This document shows, piece by piece, positions 40,369-50,100 of a stretch of DNA of 64,000 nt (position 1 is the stretch's first letter; every line of letters starts with the position of its first letter). Source of the DNA: Rhodoblastus acidophilus. Lineage in GTDB: Bacteria; Pseudomonadota; Alphaproteobacteria; Rhizobiales; Beijerinckiaceae. Location: NCBI RefSeq assembly GCF_900187365.1, contig NZ_FYDG01000001.1, forward strand, positions 372,001 through 436,000, read 5' to 3'. The translations under genes were made by a program, and so were the position numbers. The notes beneath the pieces are model-generated. The model searched no databases, was not told where the DNA came from, and saw only the letters and a list, made by a program, of their open reading frames with translations.

Positions 40369-41232
40369 CTAGACGGAAGGATCGAACGCCGGCGGCGGCG
40401 CCCCCGCGACATCCGCCTCCATCGCAAACAGTCCGCCCCCGTCGCCGGCCTCGTCGCGCGCGCTGGTCACGAACACAGTCGTCCCCCGCGCGCCGCCGAA
40501 AGCCGGCATGGTCGGACGCGCGGTCGGAACCGGATAGGAGGCGATGAGATCGCCGTCGGGACTATAGCGATGCACCCGGCCGCCATCGTAAAGCGCGGTC
40601 CAGTAGCAGCCCTGCGCATCGACCGCCGCGCCGTCGGGCCGCGCCCGCCCGGTGACCGCCGGATCGAGTTGCACGAACATTCGGCGGTTCGCAACGGCGC
40701 CGGTCTCCGGATCGTAATCGTAGCGATCGACCCGATAACGCGGCGTGTCGGCGTGATACAGCGTGCGGCCGTCGGGCGAGAAGGCGAGTCCGTTCGAGGT
40801 CAGCAGTCCCTGGGCGATCCGCGTCAGCCCGCGCGCGTCGTAGCGATAGAGGCCCGCGGCGCCGCCCGCCTTGGGTTCGTCCACCGTGCCGGCCAGATAG
40901 CGCCCGCGCGGATCGACCCGGCCATCGTTGAACCGACTGGTCGCATGGTCTTCCGGATTGGCCGCCAACAGCCGGAGCTTGCTCCCGTCCCGCCGCAGCA
41001 GCCACAGCCCGCTGCGAAGGCCGGCGATCAGCCCGCCGTCCCGAACCGGCGCGACGCAGCCGATCTCCTCATCCACCGCGACCGCCTCATGCGCCCCCGT
41101 CTCCGGCGCGAAACGATGAAGGCGCCGCCCCTTGATATCGACAAACAGCAGCGCCTGCGCATCGGCGAGCCAGACCGGGGATTCGCCGAGCTGGCAACGA
41201 CAATCGAGCGCAAGGGCGAACACGCCGGCCAT
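40369..41232 (-). CDS. SMP-30/gluconolactonase family sugar lactonase
   Basis: The 287-residue six-bladed propeller carries CQLGESPVWLADAQALLFVDI with the metal-binding Glu, SRFNDGRVDPRGRYLAGT (the Asn-Asp metal/substrate site), LLTSNGLAFSPDGRTLYHADT and RPDGAAVDAQGCYWTALYDGGRV with the catalytic Asp. Such enzymes hydrolyse sugar-acid lactones, for example glucono- or arabinono-lactone. The N-terminus has no export signal. It reads in the same direction as the TPR transferase, 47 bp upstream of it, and is divergent from the IMPase gene, with a 96-bp shared control region. Confidence 0.9.
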   Translation of the reverse strand: MAGVFALALDCRCQLGESPVWLADAQALLFVDIKGRRLHRFAPETGAHEAVAVDEEIGCVAPVRDGGLIAGLRSGLWLLRRDGSKLRLLAANPEDHATSRFNDGRVDPRGRYLAGTVDEPKAGGAAGLYRYDARGLTRIAQGLLTSNGLAFSPDGRTLYHADTPRYRVDRYDYDPETGAVANRRMFVQLDPAVTGRARPDGAAVDAQGCYWTALYDGGRVHRYSPDGDLIASYPVPTARPTMPAFGGARGTTVFVTSARDEAGDGGGLFAMEADVAGAPPPAFDPSV

Positions 41233-41328
41233 GGGCGAAGGACTCCGAAGTGGAAACCAAAACCTGACTATAAAGCTCGAACGCGGCCGAAAACAGTGCT
41301 AAGACGACCGCATCATCGCCGGAACGCC

Positions 41329-42045
41329 ATGAACCCGATCGAGATCGCCGCCGAAGCCGCCCGCGCCGCCGGGTTCCTTTTGCAACCGGGCCGCGCCCAT
41401 GTCGCCTCCCAACTGGGGCGCGACATCAAGCTCGCCGAAGACGCCGCCTGCGAAGCGGCCATCCGCGCCGCGCTCTCCGCGCGAAGCCCCTACCCCATTC
41501 TCGGCGAAGAAACCGGTTGGGGCGAGACATCGCCGACCGACGGGCCGCATTGGGTGATCGACCCGCTCGACGGCTCGTTCAATTTTTCCCGCGGCATCCC
41601 GTTGTTCGCGGTCTCGATCGCGCTGTGCGACGGCCCCCCCGCCGCCCCGCGCGCGCGTTTGGGCGTGATCTACGATCCCTCGCGCGACGAAATGATCGCG
41701 GGCGGCGAGGACGCGCCTTTAACCCTCAACGGCGCGCCCTGTTCCGGCCTCGTGGCGGCCAGACGGCAGATCCTCGCCACCGGCTACCCCTCCAAATCCG
41801 ATCCCGCCGCTGTCACCGCGCGGCTCGGCGCCGCCACGCGCGACTACACCAAAATCCGCATGATCGGCTCAGCCGCCCTGTCGCTGGCCTGGCTGGCGCT
41901 GGGCCGGCTCGACGGCTATGAGGAGCAGAACATCATGTGGTGGGACGTCGCCGCCGGCCTGGCGCTGGCCAGAGCCGCAGGCGCCCGCCGCATCGACTGC
42001 GCGCCGCGCGACGGCTACGCAATGGACGTCGCCGTGGCGGCGTGA
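41329..42045 (+). CDS. Inositol monophosphatase family phosphatase
   Basis: The 238-residue protein shows the lithium-sensitive phosphatase signature: the metal ligands in ILGEETGWG (Glu) and WVIDPLDGSFNFSRGIP (DPLDG), and the C-terminal WWDVAAGLALARAAG. Substrate could be an inositol or sugar phosphate or 3'-phosphoadenosine 5'-phosphate (CysQ type); the CysQ role would fit with the sulfotransferase-like gene at 55564 because PAP is its by-product, but that is inference. The ATG at 41329 is preferred to the longer open frame upstream, which is antisense to the lactonase. It is followed 11 bp later by the oxidoreductase gene. Confidence 0.85.
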   Translation: MNPIEIAAEAARAAGFLLQPGRAHVASQLGRDIKLAEDAACEAAIRAALSARSPYPILGEETGWGETSPTDGPHWVIDPLDGSFNFSRGIPLFAVSIALCDGPPAAPRARLGVIYDPSRDEMIAGGEDAPLTLNGAPCSGLVAARRQILATGYPSKSDPAAVTARLGAATRDYTKIRMIGSAALSLAWLALGRLDGYEEQNIMWWDVAAGLALARAAGARRIDCAPRDGYAMDVAVAA

Positions 42046-42056
42046 GAGGAACAATA

Positions 42057-43109
42057 ATGAACGCGCAAGCTGCGAAATCCGTCGGCATTGTCGGCTTCGG
42101 CAAGATGGGCCAGATCCGCGCCCAGGCGCTGGAGGAGGACGGACGCGCGACCGTTGTGAAAATCTTCGACCCGTTGCCGATTGACGCGCCGAAATATCCG
42201 GTCGCGGCCAGCGCGCAGGAAATCATCAACGATCCCGAGATCGGCAGCATTTTCATCTGCGGCGTCAACGACGCCAATATGCCGCTGACGCAAGCCGCCC
42301 TGCGCGCCGGCAAGCATGTGTTCTGCGAGAAGCCGCCAGCCTTCAACGCCGCGCAGGTTCGCGAGATCATGGAGGTCGAGCGCGCCTGCGGCAAGGTGTT
42401 GATGTACGGCTTCAACCACCGCCACCACGGCGGCGTGCGCAAGATGAAGGACGTGATCGCCAGCGGCGTTTACGGCCGCGTGCTGTGGATGCGCGGCCGC
42501 TACGGCAAGAGCGTGGACGAGAACTATCTGCACACCTGGCGCGCCGATTCCGCGCGCGCCGGCGGCGGCATCCTGCTCGACCAGGGCATCCACATGCTCG
42601 ACCTGTTCCTGCACATGGGCGACGTTCCCTTCGACGAGGTCCACGCCTTCGTCTCCTCGCGCTACTGGAACATTCCAGGCATTGAGGACAACGTGTTCGC
42701 CATCATGCGCAACCGCGACACCGGCATCGAAGTGTCGTTCCACTCCACCATGACGCAATGGCGGCACTTGTTCTCGCTGGAGGTGTTTTTGGAGCGCGGC
42801 TATCTTGTGCTCAACGGATTGAAAACATCGTCGGGCACGTATGGCGAGGAGCAGCTCTCAATCGCCAAGAACCGCAGCATCGCGCCGGCGGCGTGCTGGG
42901 AAAACGAGGAAAAGCTGCATTTCCGGGTGGACACCTCCTGGCGCAGCGAGGCCGAGCATTTTATGGACGCCGTGACGCTCGGCATGCCGGTCACGTATGG
43001 CACGTCGGAACAGGCGCTGGAGGTGATGAGCCTGATCGACCGGATTTATGAAAACGATCACCGGATCGGTGATGACCTGCATGAGAAATTGCAGGTGGTG
43101 GGGGAATAG
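42057..43109 (+). CDS. Gfo/Idh/MocA family NAD(P)-dependent oxidoreductase
   Basis: The 350-residue protein has an N-terminal Rossmann fold (SVGIVGFGKMGQIRAQAL), the family signature GKHVFCEKPPAFN with the EKP catalytic Lys, and a C-terminal alpha/beta domain with AGGGILLDQGIHMLDLFLHM. These enzymes oxidise or reduce sugar derivatives such as UDP-sugars or inositols. The start is the ATG at 42057, 11 bp after the IMPase stop. The pair looks like an operon making or modifying a sugar for the glycan island; the GH26 gene follows 2 bp later. Confidence 0.9.
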   Translation: MNAQAAKSVGIVGFGKMGQIRAQALEEDGRATVVKIFDPLPIDAPKYPVAASAQEIINDPEIGSIFICGVNDANMPLTQAALRAGKHVFCEKPPAFNAAQVREIMEVERACGKVLMYGFNHRHHGGVRKMKDVIASGVYGRVLWMRGRYGKSVDENYLHTWRADSARAGGGILLDQGIHMLDLFLHMGDVPFDEVHAFVSSRYWNIPGIEDNVFAIMRNRDTGIEVSFHSTMTQWRHLFSLEVFLERGYLVLNGLKTSSGTYGEEQLSIAKNRSIAPAACWENEEKLHFRVDTSWRSEAEHFMDAVTLGMPVTYGTSEQALEVMSLIDRIYENDHRIGDDLHEKLQVVGE

Positions 43110-43111
43110 CA

Positions 43112-44314
43112 ATGGATGGGCGGCATCGGCGTTCTAAGGCGAACTGCGCCGCACTGATACAATTATTGATCGCTCAGATGCTTCCGGTGATCTTTGGCAT
43201 CGTCGTATCTGGCTCAATGGCGAGCGCACAGACAGCGAATCCGAACGCCACAACAGATGCACGCCATCTTTTAGCATTTTTGGCCGACTTACCTTTTCGT
43301 TCGGATCATCCAATTATCTCAGGCCAGATGCTGGGCTCCATCGAGGGATTTGGCAACGGTCCAGACGACAATATGTCAGCTGGCTACCGAAATTATGTTG
43401 AAAAACTGCGCGCACAAACAGGCAAGACCATTGGCGTGGCGGGAGTCAATTTCGGCAGGTTAACGGGTTGCTCAATCGATAACCCTCTTATGTCCGGCCA
43501 TAAGAGTCCTCTTATGAATTGTGATGGATCTCCACCTGATTATCGAATCGATGTGGACATACTGACCCAACATTGGCGCGCAGGTGGTTTGATTTCTGTA
43601 ATGTGGCACGCCCCAAATCCATGGACAGGCGGCGGAGCGCACGACGTGAGAATCCTTGGGAATTTTTCCGACCTTTATACGCCGAGAAGCGCTCTTTACG
43701 CGACATGGCGCAAAATGCTCGACGACGTTGCTGTTGGTTTGAAGTTACTGCAAGATAACGGTGTGATCGTTTTGTTTCGGCCTCTTCATGAACAGAACGG
43801 CAATTGGTTCTGGTGGGGTGACCATGGCGCCAACGCGCACCCCTCAAATGAGGAGTTTGTCACACTCTGGCGCGATATGTTCAATTATTTCACGAATGAA
43901 AAACACCTCAACAACCTATTATGGGTATTTAGTCCAAACAGGAATGACTCGCAGCAACAGAACATAATGCGCTTCGCTCCGGGGCCGCAATTCTATGATA
44001 TTGTTGGTCTCGACTATTATGAAGACGAGCGCGAAAAGCCGGTAGATTTTTCTACCCTCATAGCCGCAGGCAAGCCTATCGCCATCGCCGAGTTCGGACC
44101 GCTCGATTCGTTTTCCAGCAACCCCTCCACCACACATCAATACGATTTCCTTAGGATCATTCGATTGAGAGAGAGATTTCCACGCTTTTCTTATTTCATG
44201 GCATGGCATGGCACGCATTCTCCGCAAGCAATCATACAAAACAGGAATTGCGAGGAGCTGCTGACAAGAAGCGACGTCCTCTCTGTTGGTAACATAACAT
44301 GGAAAAAGCATTGA
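43112..44314 (+). CDS. Secreted glycoside hydrolase family 26 (beta-mannanase-like)
   Basis: The 400-residue protein has a signal peptide (hydrophobic residues ~15-37, ending MASAQ) and a GH26 (beta/alpha)8 barrel. The acid/base Glu227 lies in LFRPLHEQNGNWFWWG and the nucleophile Glu327 in IAIAEFGPLDS; the aromatic sugar-binding IVGLDYYED and SYFMAWHGTHS are also typical. It should cut beta-mannan or beta-1,3/1,4 glycans in the periplasm or outside, perhaps trimming the polymer made by this island. The ATG at 43112 follows GTGGGGGA. Base composition is clearly AT-richer than the upstream operon, a sign of transfer. Confidence 0.88.
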   Translation: MDGRHRRSKANCAALIQLLIAQMLPVIFGIVVSGSMASAQTANPNATTDARHLLAFLADLPFRSDHPIISGQMLGSIEGFGNGPDDNMSAGYRNYVEKLRAQTGKTIGVAGVNFGRLTGCSIDNPLMSGHKSPLMNCDGSPPDYRIDVDILTQHWRAGGLISVMWHAPNPWTGGGAHDVRILGNFSDLYTPRSALYATWRKMLDDVAVGLKLLQDNGVIVLFRPLHEQNGNWFWWGDHGANAHPSNEEFVTLWRDMFNYFTNEKHLNNLLWVFSPNRNDSQQQNIMRFAPGPQFYDIVGLDYYEDEREKPVDFSTLIAAGKPIAIAEFGPLDSFSSNPSTTHQYDFLRIIRLRERFPRFSYFMAWHGTHSPQAIIQNRNCEELLTRSDVLSVGNITWKKH

Positions 44315-44420
44315 AGCTCGTTTAGCGTTGCAAACGCTTCGTTTGAAACCTATGATCCATTTCTTGCTCAATTGAGCGTGACACCCATTAGTACTCTGGA
44401 GGCAAGCAGCGTCGCTTGAC

Positions 44421-45893
44421 ATGAGAATGACTGATAATCCCGTCGTCAATTCGGCCGCAACGACTGCAAATTTCTCAGAACAGCAGCGGCGTTTAAATGC
44501 CTCAATCCACAAAGCTCACGACCCTTTGCCGCCTTGTCTGGCGGAAGCAAACAAGTTTCGTGGATTCGATAGAAAATTCCGCACCGATGCAATCATCGCG
44601 TGGCTGGATCAGGAAGAGGCTGCAAACCCCAGCTTTGACAGGCTTTCGTTTTTGCAAATGCATAGCAGCAGCGCGTCGACTGACCCTGCAGTATTCGTTG
44701 CACTAGCTCTGGAATATAAAGCCGCCGGTCTCAAAGAGGAGGCATTGTCGGCAATCAATCGTGCAATGGCTTTGCACCAGACTGATCTTCATTCGCAGAG
44801 AGTTTTTATGGACATACGTTTTTGGGCCGATCCATCGGCCCAAAATCCTAAGGAACTTGATGCTTATTTGGCTGAGCATTTTTGTGCGTACCCGTTTGAA
44901 CATTTCGAGACCGTACCTGATGGTAATATATTTGTTTGCTGTCCTTCTTACTTACCAGTCCCAATTGGTAACCTAAAAAAAGAAACGGCGGAAAGAATCT
45001 GGGCAGGCGATGCCGCACAATTGTTGCGGGAATCGATATTGGACGGCTCGTTCCGCTACTGTAGCCGCCTGCATTGCGGAAGAATCTCAAACCGCACACT
45101 GAATTTAGCTAAATCTCATTCAGCACATTCGATAAAAATCAAAGGGGGCAAGCAAGAGCCAGAAGAGCAAGATTTAGCACTTCCCAAGGTGCTAGTTTTG
45201 TCGCACGATCGCTCTTGCAATCTGGCGTGCCCCTCCTGCCGAAAAGACTTTATCATTGCAAAAAAGGAGGAGCAGACTGCTCTGAATATATTCTTAGAGG
45301 AATCAATAATTCCTATTTTGAGCAATGCACGTCTAATAAATATAACCGGCTCGGGCGACCCTTTCGGCAGCAATCATTTTAGGGCACTATTAAAGATTTT
45401 GAATCGAGACAAATATCCGCATTTGCAAGTCGACCTGCATACAAATGGCCAACTGTTTGACGAGCGCGCTTGGGCCGAGTTGAGCTTGCATGGAATGGTT
45501 CGAAATGTGGAGATATCAATTGACGCCGCTAAGGCCGAGACATATGCGGTTGTCCGGCGAGGAGGAAGTTTCGATCGTTTGCTGCGAAATCTAAAGTTCA
45601 TATCGAACCTCAGAAAAGCCGGCGAGATCAAGCAGCTTGCCTTTTCATTTGTCGCGCAGGCTTTGAATTTCGAAGAGATGCCGGCATTCGTTCGCATGGC
45701 AGAATACTATGGCGTGGATCGTGTTGAATTCAACATGATCCGGAATTGGGGAACTTTTTCCGCGGAAGAGTTTTCTGCGGAATTTATTGGAAGTAAGTTC
45801 CACCCACTCTATGAAAGGTTTCTGGAAATATTAGAATCAGAAGAAATGAGCAGAGAAATTGTGTCTCGCGGAAACCTAACTCTTTACCAATAA
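44421..45893 (+). CDS. Radical SAM protein with an N-terminal SPASM-like cluster domain
   Basis: The 490-residue protein has the domains in reversed order. Residues ~60-135 are helical (TPR-like: ALALEYKAAGLKEEALSAINRAM). Residues ~153-215 look like a SPASM region (EHFCAYPFEHFE, IFVCCPSY, FRYCSRLHCGRI). The radical SAM core starts at ~260 with DRSCNLACPSCRKDF (CxxxCxxC), followed by INITGSGDPFGSNHF and VEISIDAAKAETYA. Usually SPASM follows the core. The substrate is unknown; a sugar, peptide or surface component is possible given the location. The ATG at 44421 has only a distant GGAGG; 44427 is an alternative. The gene is AT-rich like GH26. Confidence 0.75.
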   Translation: MRMTDNPVVNSAATTANFSEQQRRLNASIHKAHDPLPPCLAEANKFRGFDRKFRTDAIIAWLDQEEAANPSFDRLSFLQMHSSSASTDPAVFVALALEYKAAGLKEEALSAINRAMALHQTDLHSQRVFMDIRFWADPSAQNPKELDAYLAEHFCAYPFEHFETVPDGNIFVCCPSYLPVPIGNLKKETAERIWAGDAAQLLRESILDGSFRYCSRLHCGRISNRTLNLAKSHSAHSIKIKGGKQEPEEQDLALPKVLVLSHDRSCNLACPSCRKDFIIAKKEEQTALNIFLEESIIPILSNARLINITGSGDPFGSNHFRALLKILNRDKYPHLQVDLHTNGQLFDERAWAELSLHGMVRNVEISIDAAKAETYAVVRRGGSFDRLLRNLKFISNLRKAGEIKQLAFSFVAQALNFEEMPAFVRMAEYYGVDRVEFNMIRNWGTFSAEEFSAEFIGSKFHPLYERFLEILESEEMSREIVSRGNLTLYQ

Positions 45894-45900
45894 GAAAAGC

Positions 45901-45940
45901 GGTTGAGTAGCTCCATTCATTTGCAGGGAGTTACTCAACC
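45901..45940. terminator. Inverted repeat between convergent genes, probable bidirectional terminator
   Basis: GGTTGAGTA-GCTCC and GGGAG-TTACTCAACC pair over about 13 of 14 positions around an 11-nt loop. The right arm contains the stop codon of the acyltransferase gene. It sits 8 bp after the radical SAM stop. Confidence 0.6.
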
Positions 45941-46518
45941 CACTTAACACCAGTTCTCAAAACTCTTGCAGGAGACCCCACAGCGAGGCATTGCGCGGGA
46001 ACGGTGCTTGTTACCGTAGATCGGGCACCAATAATGCTACCCCGGCCCACGGTAGCCCCCTTTAACATCAAAACGTCCTCTGCGATCCACACGCCATCTT
46101 CAACAATGATGTCGCCGGGTGGGTTGAGCCGCTCGTTTGTGGCGATATCAATGATCTTGTGAGAGTCGGACGTGCGAAAGCGCACAGACGCAAGCAGACA
46201 ATCGGCGCCTATCGCGACTTGCGTGTCCCGTTCTGCGAGATTCATCCATATATACGAGTTCGTGCGCGTGCGCGCCCCAATTGTCACCTTGGTATTTGGC
46301 GCCGTCAGATGAATCTGACCGCGCAGGGCATTCTGACCAGAAATGAATACTTTCTGGTTCGGGCGCTGAAAATTAATCTCAAAACCATCGAGCCGGCAGT
46401 CGGGACCGATAAAAAGCTCACAATTCTCAGACGCAAAGTTGACGACGGCGTTACCCGCTACATCGCCCTGAACTTCACATTTATTTTTGTCGAGGCTTCC
46501 GTTGAAAACAATCGGCAT
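45931..46518 (-). CDS. Hexapeptide-repeat (left-handed beta-helix) acyltransferase
   Basis: The 195-residue protein has irregular hexapeptide turns throughout (VKVTIGARTRTNSYIWMNL, TQVAIGADCLLASVRFRTSD) and the C-terminal cap VWIAEDVLMLKGATVGRGSIIGARSTV and AVGSPARVLR, typical of serine/sugar O-acetyltransferases with the catalytic His in a DSHK segment. It probably acetylates a sugar of the surface glycan from acetyl-CoA in the cytoplasm. It ends the long minus-strand operon, 20 bp after the SIS gene. It is AT-richer than the operon genes before it, which suggests later acquisition. Confidence 0.85.
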   Translation of the reverse strand: MPIVFNGSLDKNKCEVQGDVAGNAVVNFASENCELFIGPDCRLDGFEINFQRPNQKVFISGQNALRGQIHLTAPNTKVTIGARTRTNSYIWMNLAERDTQVAIGADCLLASVRFRTSDSHKIIDIATNERLNPPGDIIVEDGVWIAEDVLMLKGATVGRGSIIGARSTVTSTVPAQCLAVGSPARVLRTGVKWVE

Positions 46519-46538
46519 CTGCTATTTCCTAAGATAAA

Positions 46539-47102
46539 CTACGCCACCGCATATTCCGCCTTACCCACCAGCATATCCACCACGGCCATCAGCCACATCA
46601 TGTGGATACATTCCACCACGTTATACGCTTTGGAGTTGAGCCAGAAATCCAGGTCGGACAGGCCGCGCAGCGGGTTTTCGGGCGCCGAGCCGGTGAAGCT
46701 CACCACCTTGAGGCCCCGCTCCCGCGCGCATTCCGCCGCCTTCACCACATTCGGCGAGCGGCCCGACACCGAAATCAGCACCAGAACGTCGCCCGGGTCG
46801 GCGTAAAACTCCACCGCCTTGGCCAGCGCGTTCTCGAAGCCATAATCGTTGGAAAAACAGGTGAGCAGGTTCGGCTCGTTGAAATCCACCGACCGCACCC
46901 GCCCCTGCTTGGTGAAATCCACCGCGCAATGCGAGGCGATCGAGGCGCTGGCGCCGTTGCCGGCGAACATCAGCTTGCGCCCCGCCGCCCGCGTCTCCGC
47001 CGCCAGATCGTGAAAGGCGACCAGCTTGGCCACCGGCGTCTCGTCGGCCAGCGCGGTCTTGTAGCGGTGGAAGTAATCGCTCAGCCAGGGCGTCCATGTC
47101 AT
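46539..47102 (-). CDS. SIS-domain phosphosugar isomerase (GmhA-like)
   Basis: The 187-residue protein is a single SIS domain like sedoheptulose-7-phosphate isomerase GmhA: KLMFAGNGASASIASHCAVDFTKQ (phosphate-binding Ser-rich turn), NLLTCFSNDYGFENALAKAVEFY, VLVLISVSGRSPNVVKAA (second phosphosugar loop) and VVSFTGSAPENPL. It should isomerise a phosphosugar used for heptose or another capsular sugar. The ATG at 47102 follows AGAGG. It is 31 bp after the giant glycosyltransferase gene. No kinase/adenylyltransferase partner for heptose is in the window. Confidence 0.85.
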   Translation of the reverse strand: MTWTPWLSDYFHRYKTALADETPVAKLVAFHDLAAETRAAGRKLMFAGNGASASIASHCAVDFTKQGRVRSVDFNEPNLLTCFSNDYGFENALAKAVEFYADPGDVLVLISVSGRSPNVVKAAECARERGLKVVSFTGSAPENPLRGLSDLDFWLNSKAYNVVECIHMMWLMAVVDMLVGKAEYAVA

Positions 47103-47133
47103 CGAAACAAACCTCTTGCAAGTACGCCGCCGC

Positions 47134-50100
47134 TCATGGAGCGGCTTCGATCAGAAAGCCGATCAGCCGCAGCGGCGCCGACAGCGGGGCGTCGCCGGCG
47201 ATGCCGAGGCCGAACTGGGCGAAGCCCGATGCAAAGACGGAGAAATCCGCCGCGAGCGTCACGGTCTGGATGCGCGGGCCGTCGGCGCGCAGCGTGACCT
47301 CGGCCTTTTCGTGCTCCAGATGCGCCCGCAGCACGATGTCGCGGGCGTTCTCCGTGCGATCGAGGTCGAGCGCGAGGCGGATGCGGCGCGACTCGCGATG
47401 CGGCGCCGCCATTAGCAGCGCGCCGGTTCCCGAGCGCAAGGCCAGGGCGCCGTCGCTCTCCACCGCGAAACCGCTGTGGATCAGCGCCCCCCGGCGGGCG
47501 TCGCAGACGATATAGGCGCCGAGTTCGTTCGGCTGACTCTCGATGGCGCGCCAGCGCGCCGCCGCGTCCGGGCGGTCGGCGGCGAGCAGCTCGACCAGCG
47601 ACGTTTTCAGCGGCGCGTCGCCCGGACAGGCGAGCAGGCCGTGCTGCAGGGCGGTCAGCGCCTCCTCCTTCTGGCCCAGCGCGGTCAGGGCGCGCGCCAT
47701 CAGGGCGTAACCGGCGGCCAAAGTCGGGCGCTGCGCCGTGACGGCGCCGGCGTAACAGGCGGCGCGCCAATTCTCCTTGCGGGTCAAGGCCACTTCCGCC
47801 GCGCGCGAAAAAACGCGCCAGTCGCCGCGCCGCGCCTCGGCGATCTTCTCGACCATCGGCCAGCCAAGATCGCCCTGCCCCGTCCCGGACATGCGCACGC
47901 CGAGGCTGAACTGCGCCGCCGCGTCATTGGAATCGGCTTCGAGGCGCGCGATGGGATTCTCCACCTCCTCCAGCGTGTCCTCGGCCGGCGCGGGGGCGGC
48001 GACGACCGGCGGCGGCGCGCGCCAGCCCATGGCGTCGTCGAGGGCGGCATAAACCGCTTCGGCCGAAAACCGCCGTTCCGCCGTCGCCAGCGCGCCCTTG
48101 TGCAGCCGCGCCCAACTCTCGAAATTGGTGAGCAGTTCGACGCAGCCGGCGACAAACCCGGCGCTGTCCGCCGCGATGCGCGCGAATTCGGGCGCGTCGT
48201 CCTCCAGCCCGTCCACGGCGGTCGGCAGGCACACCGCCGGCAGGCCGAGGCAGACGGTCTCGACGGTCTTGATCTTCAGGCCCGTGCCGGCGACGCAGGG
48301 GTTGATCGCCACGCTCGCCGCCGCACATTTGGCCAGCATGGCGTCGCGCGGCAGCTCCTTGAAGATTTCGATCCGCTCGTCCTCCGGCCGCCACACCGCG
48401 CCAATGCCGCCGCACACCACCAGCTTGGCGTCGGGCACGGCGGCGACGATCTCGCTCCAGCATTCGTCAAAGAACCAGCTCATGCCGGCGACATTCATCG
48501 GATTGGCGCTGCCGTGGAAAATCAGCGTGCGCCGGGAGAAGGCGACCTCGGCGACGCGATGCGGCGCCATTTCCTCGGCGGCGTCATATTCGGTCACCAC
48601 AATCGGGTTCTGGACGCCGATCTCGCGGAAATAATCGGCCTCGCTGCGGGAGATGGCGACGATCACGGCGTCGCGCACGCTGTTGAGGGCGTCGCGCTCC
48701 AGTTCCGGCGAGGCGGCGCGGCAGCCGAGGTCGAGCTTCACCCCCGCATGGCTGCGCGGCAGGCGCGACAGCGCGTCATGGGTCAGAACCGCCGTCGGCG
48801 GCAGCGGGCGCAGCGCGTTCAATTCGGCGGCGACGCGCATCATGTGGGTGTAGTTGCACACGACGACGTCATAGGCGTGCTGCGCGTAAAGCGTGCGCGC
48901 CAGATCGACGGTTTCGTCGCGCACGTTGAAAAACGGGTGATAGGTGTCGGCCTCGAACTGCAAGGCTTCGCCGATCCGCTGGTCCAGGCCTTGCAGGCTT
49001 TGCGCCGCCGCGGCGATTTCGCGGCGCTTGGCGGCGGCGGGCGACTTGTCCCATTCGGGATAGCTGGAAACGAAAAACCGCGCGGCCGATCCGAATTCCT
49101 CCGCCGTGGCGGCGGCGTCCACCCAGTTCTGCACCAGCACGTCGCAATGATAGCCGAGGCCGATCAGGCGGCGGATCAGATTGCGGGTGACCACCCGGTT
49201 GCCCTGATTGGCGGGACAGGGGGCGACCGAGGAAAGCACCAGCGCCCGGCGCTGCGGCGAGATCTGCGGCCGCGAGGCAGGCAGAGCCGCCCCGCGCCGC
49301 GCGGCCTCCTGGCCGAGGGTGCGGAACAGCGGATCTTTCGCCGGCAGTTCGCTGTCCGGGAACAGATAGGACGGCGAGGCGCCATCCGGGTAATCGCATT
49401 CGTCAGCGACGCAGACGCGGCCGCACGGCTGGATCGTCCGGTCGAGCACGACGCGCAGCGCCGCGCCGTCGGGCGCCGCCGAAAGGACGCGCACGACCTC
49501 GTCGCCACATTCCAGCAGGTCGCCGCGCCGGATGTCGTCGGGTCCGGCCACGACCAGCAGGGTGCGGCCGACGGGATCGCCCGCCTTGGGAGCGGCGAGA
49601 ACGCCGCCCGGCCAGCCTTCGGCGGCGCGGGTCGGGTCGAGCGCGAAGCCGGGGCGCTCGGCCGGCGCGGCCGCCAGCTGGATCGGGTTGGGCGCGCCGT
49701 CGCCGAACGGCTTGATCACATCGTCGAGCCAGACGCGGGAATCGCGCTCGTTGCCGTCGATCTCGACGATGACGCGCCATCCGCTGGCGGCGAAGCGCAA
49801 CCGGGCGCCGACCTCCAGGCCGAGTTCGCGCGCGAGCGCGGTCTTGATCGAAAAGCCGCGCCGGAACCGCTCGTTGTTGACGTTCCACACGCCGCGCCGC
49901 CAGCGGCGGTCGCTGAAATCGTGCAGGATGAAGCTGCGCTCGGCGCGCGGGCTCCACAGCGCCTCATGCACGGCGACCTTGGCCGGGTGCTGCGCGCCGC
50001 TCGGGGCGAGGAAGCCGTCGAGCTCCGCCAGCACATGATGGTCCTTCGCTTCGACGCGCGTCACGCGCCGGGCGGCGCCATTGGCGAAGCGCAGCACGAC

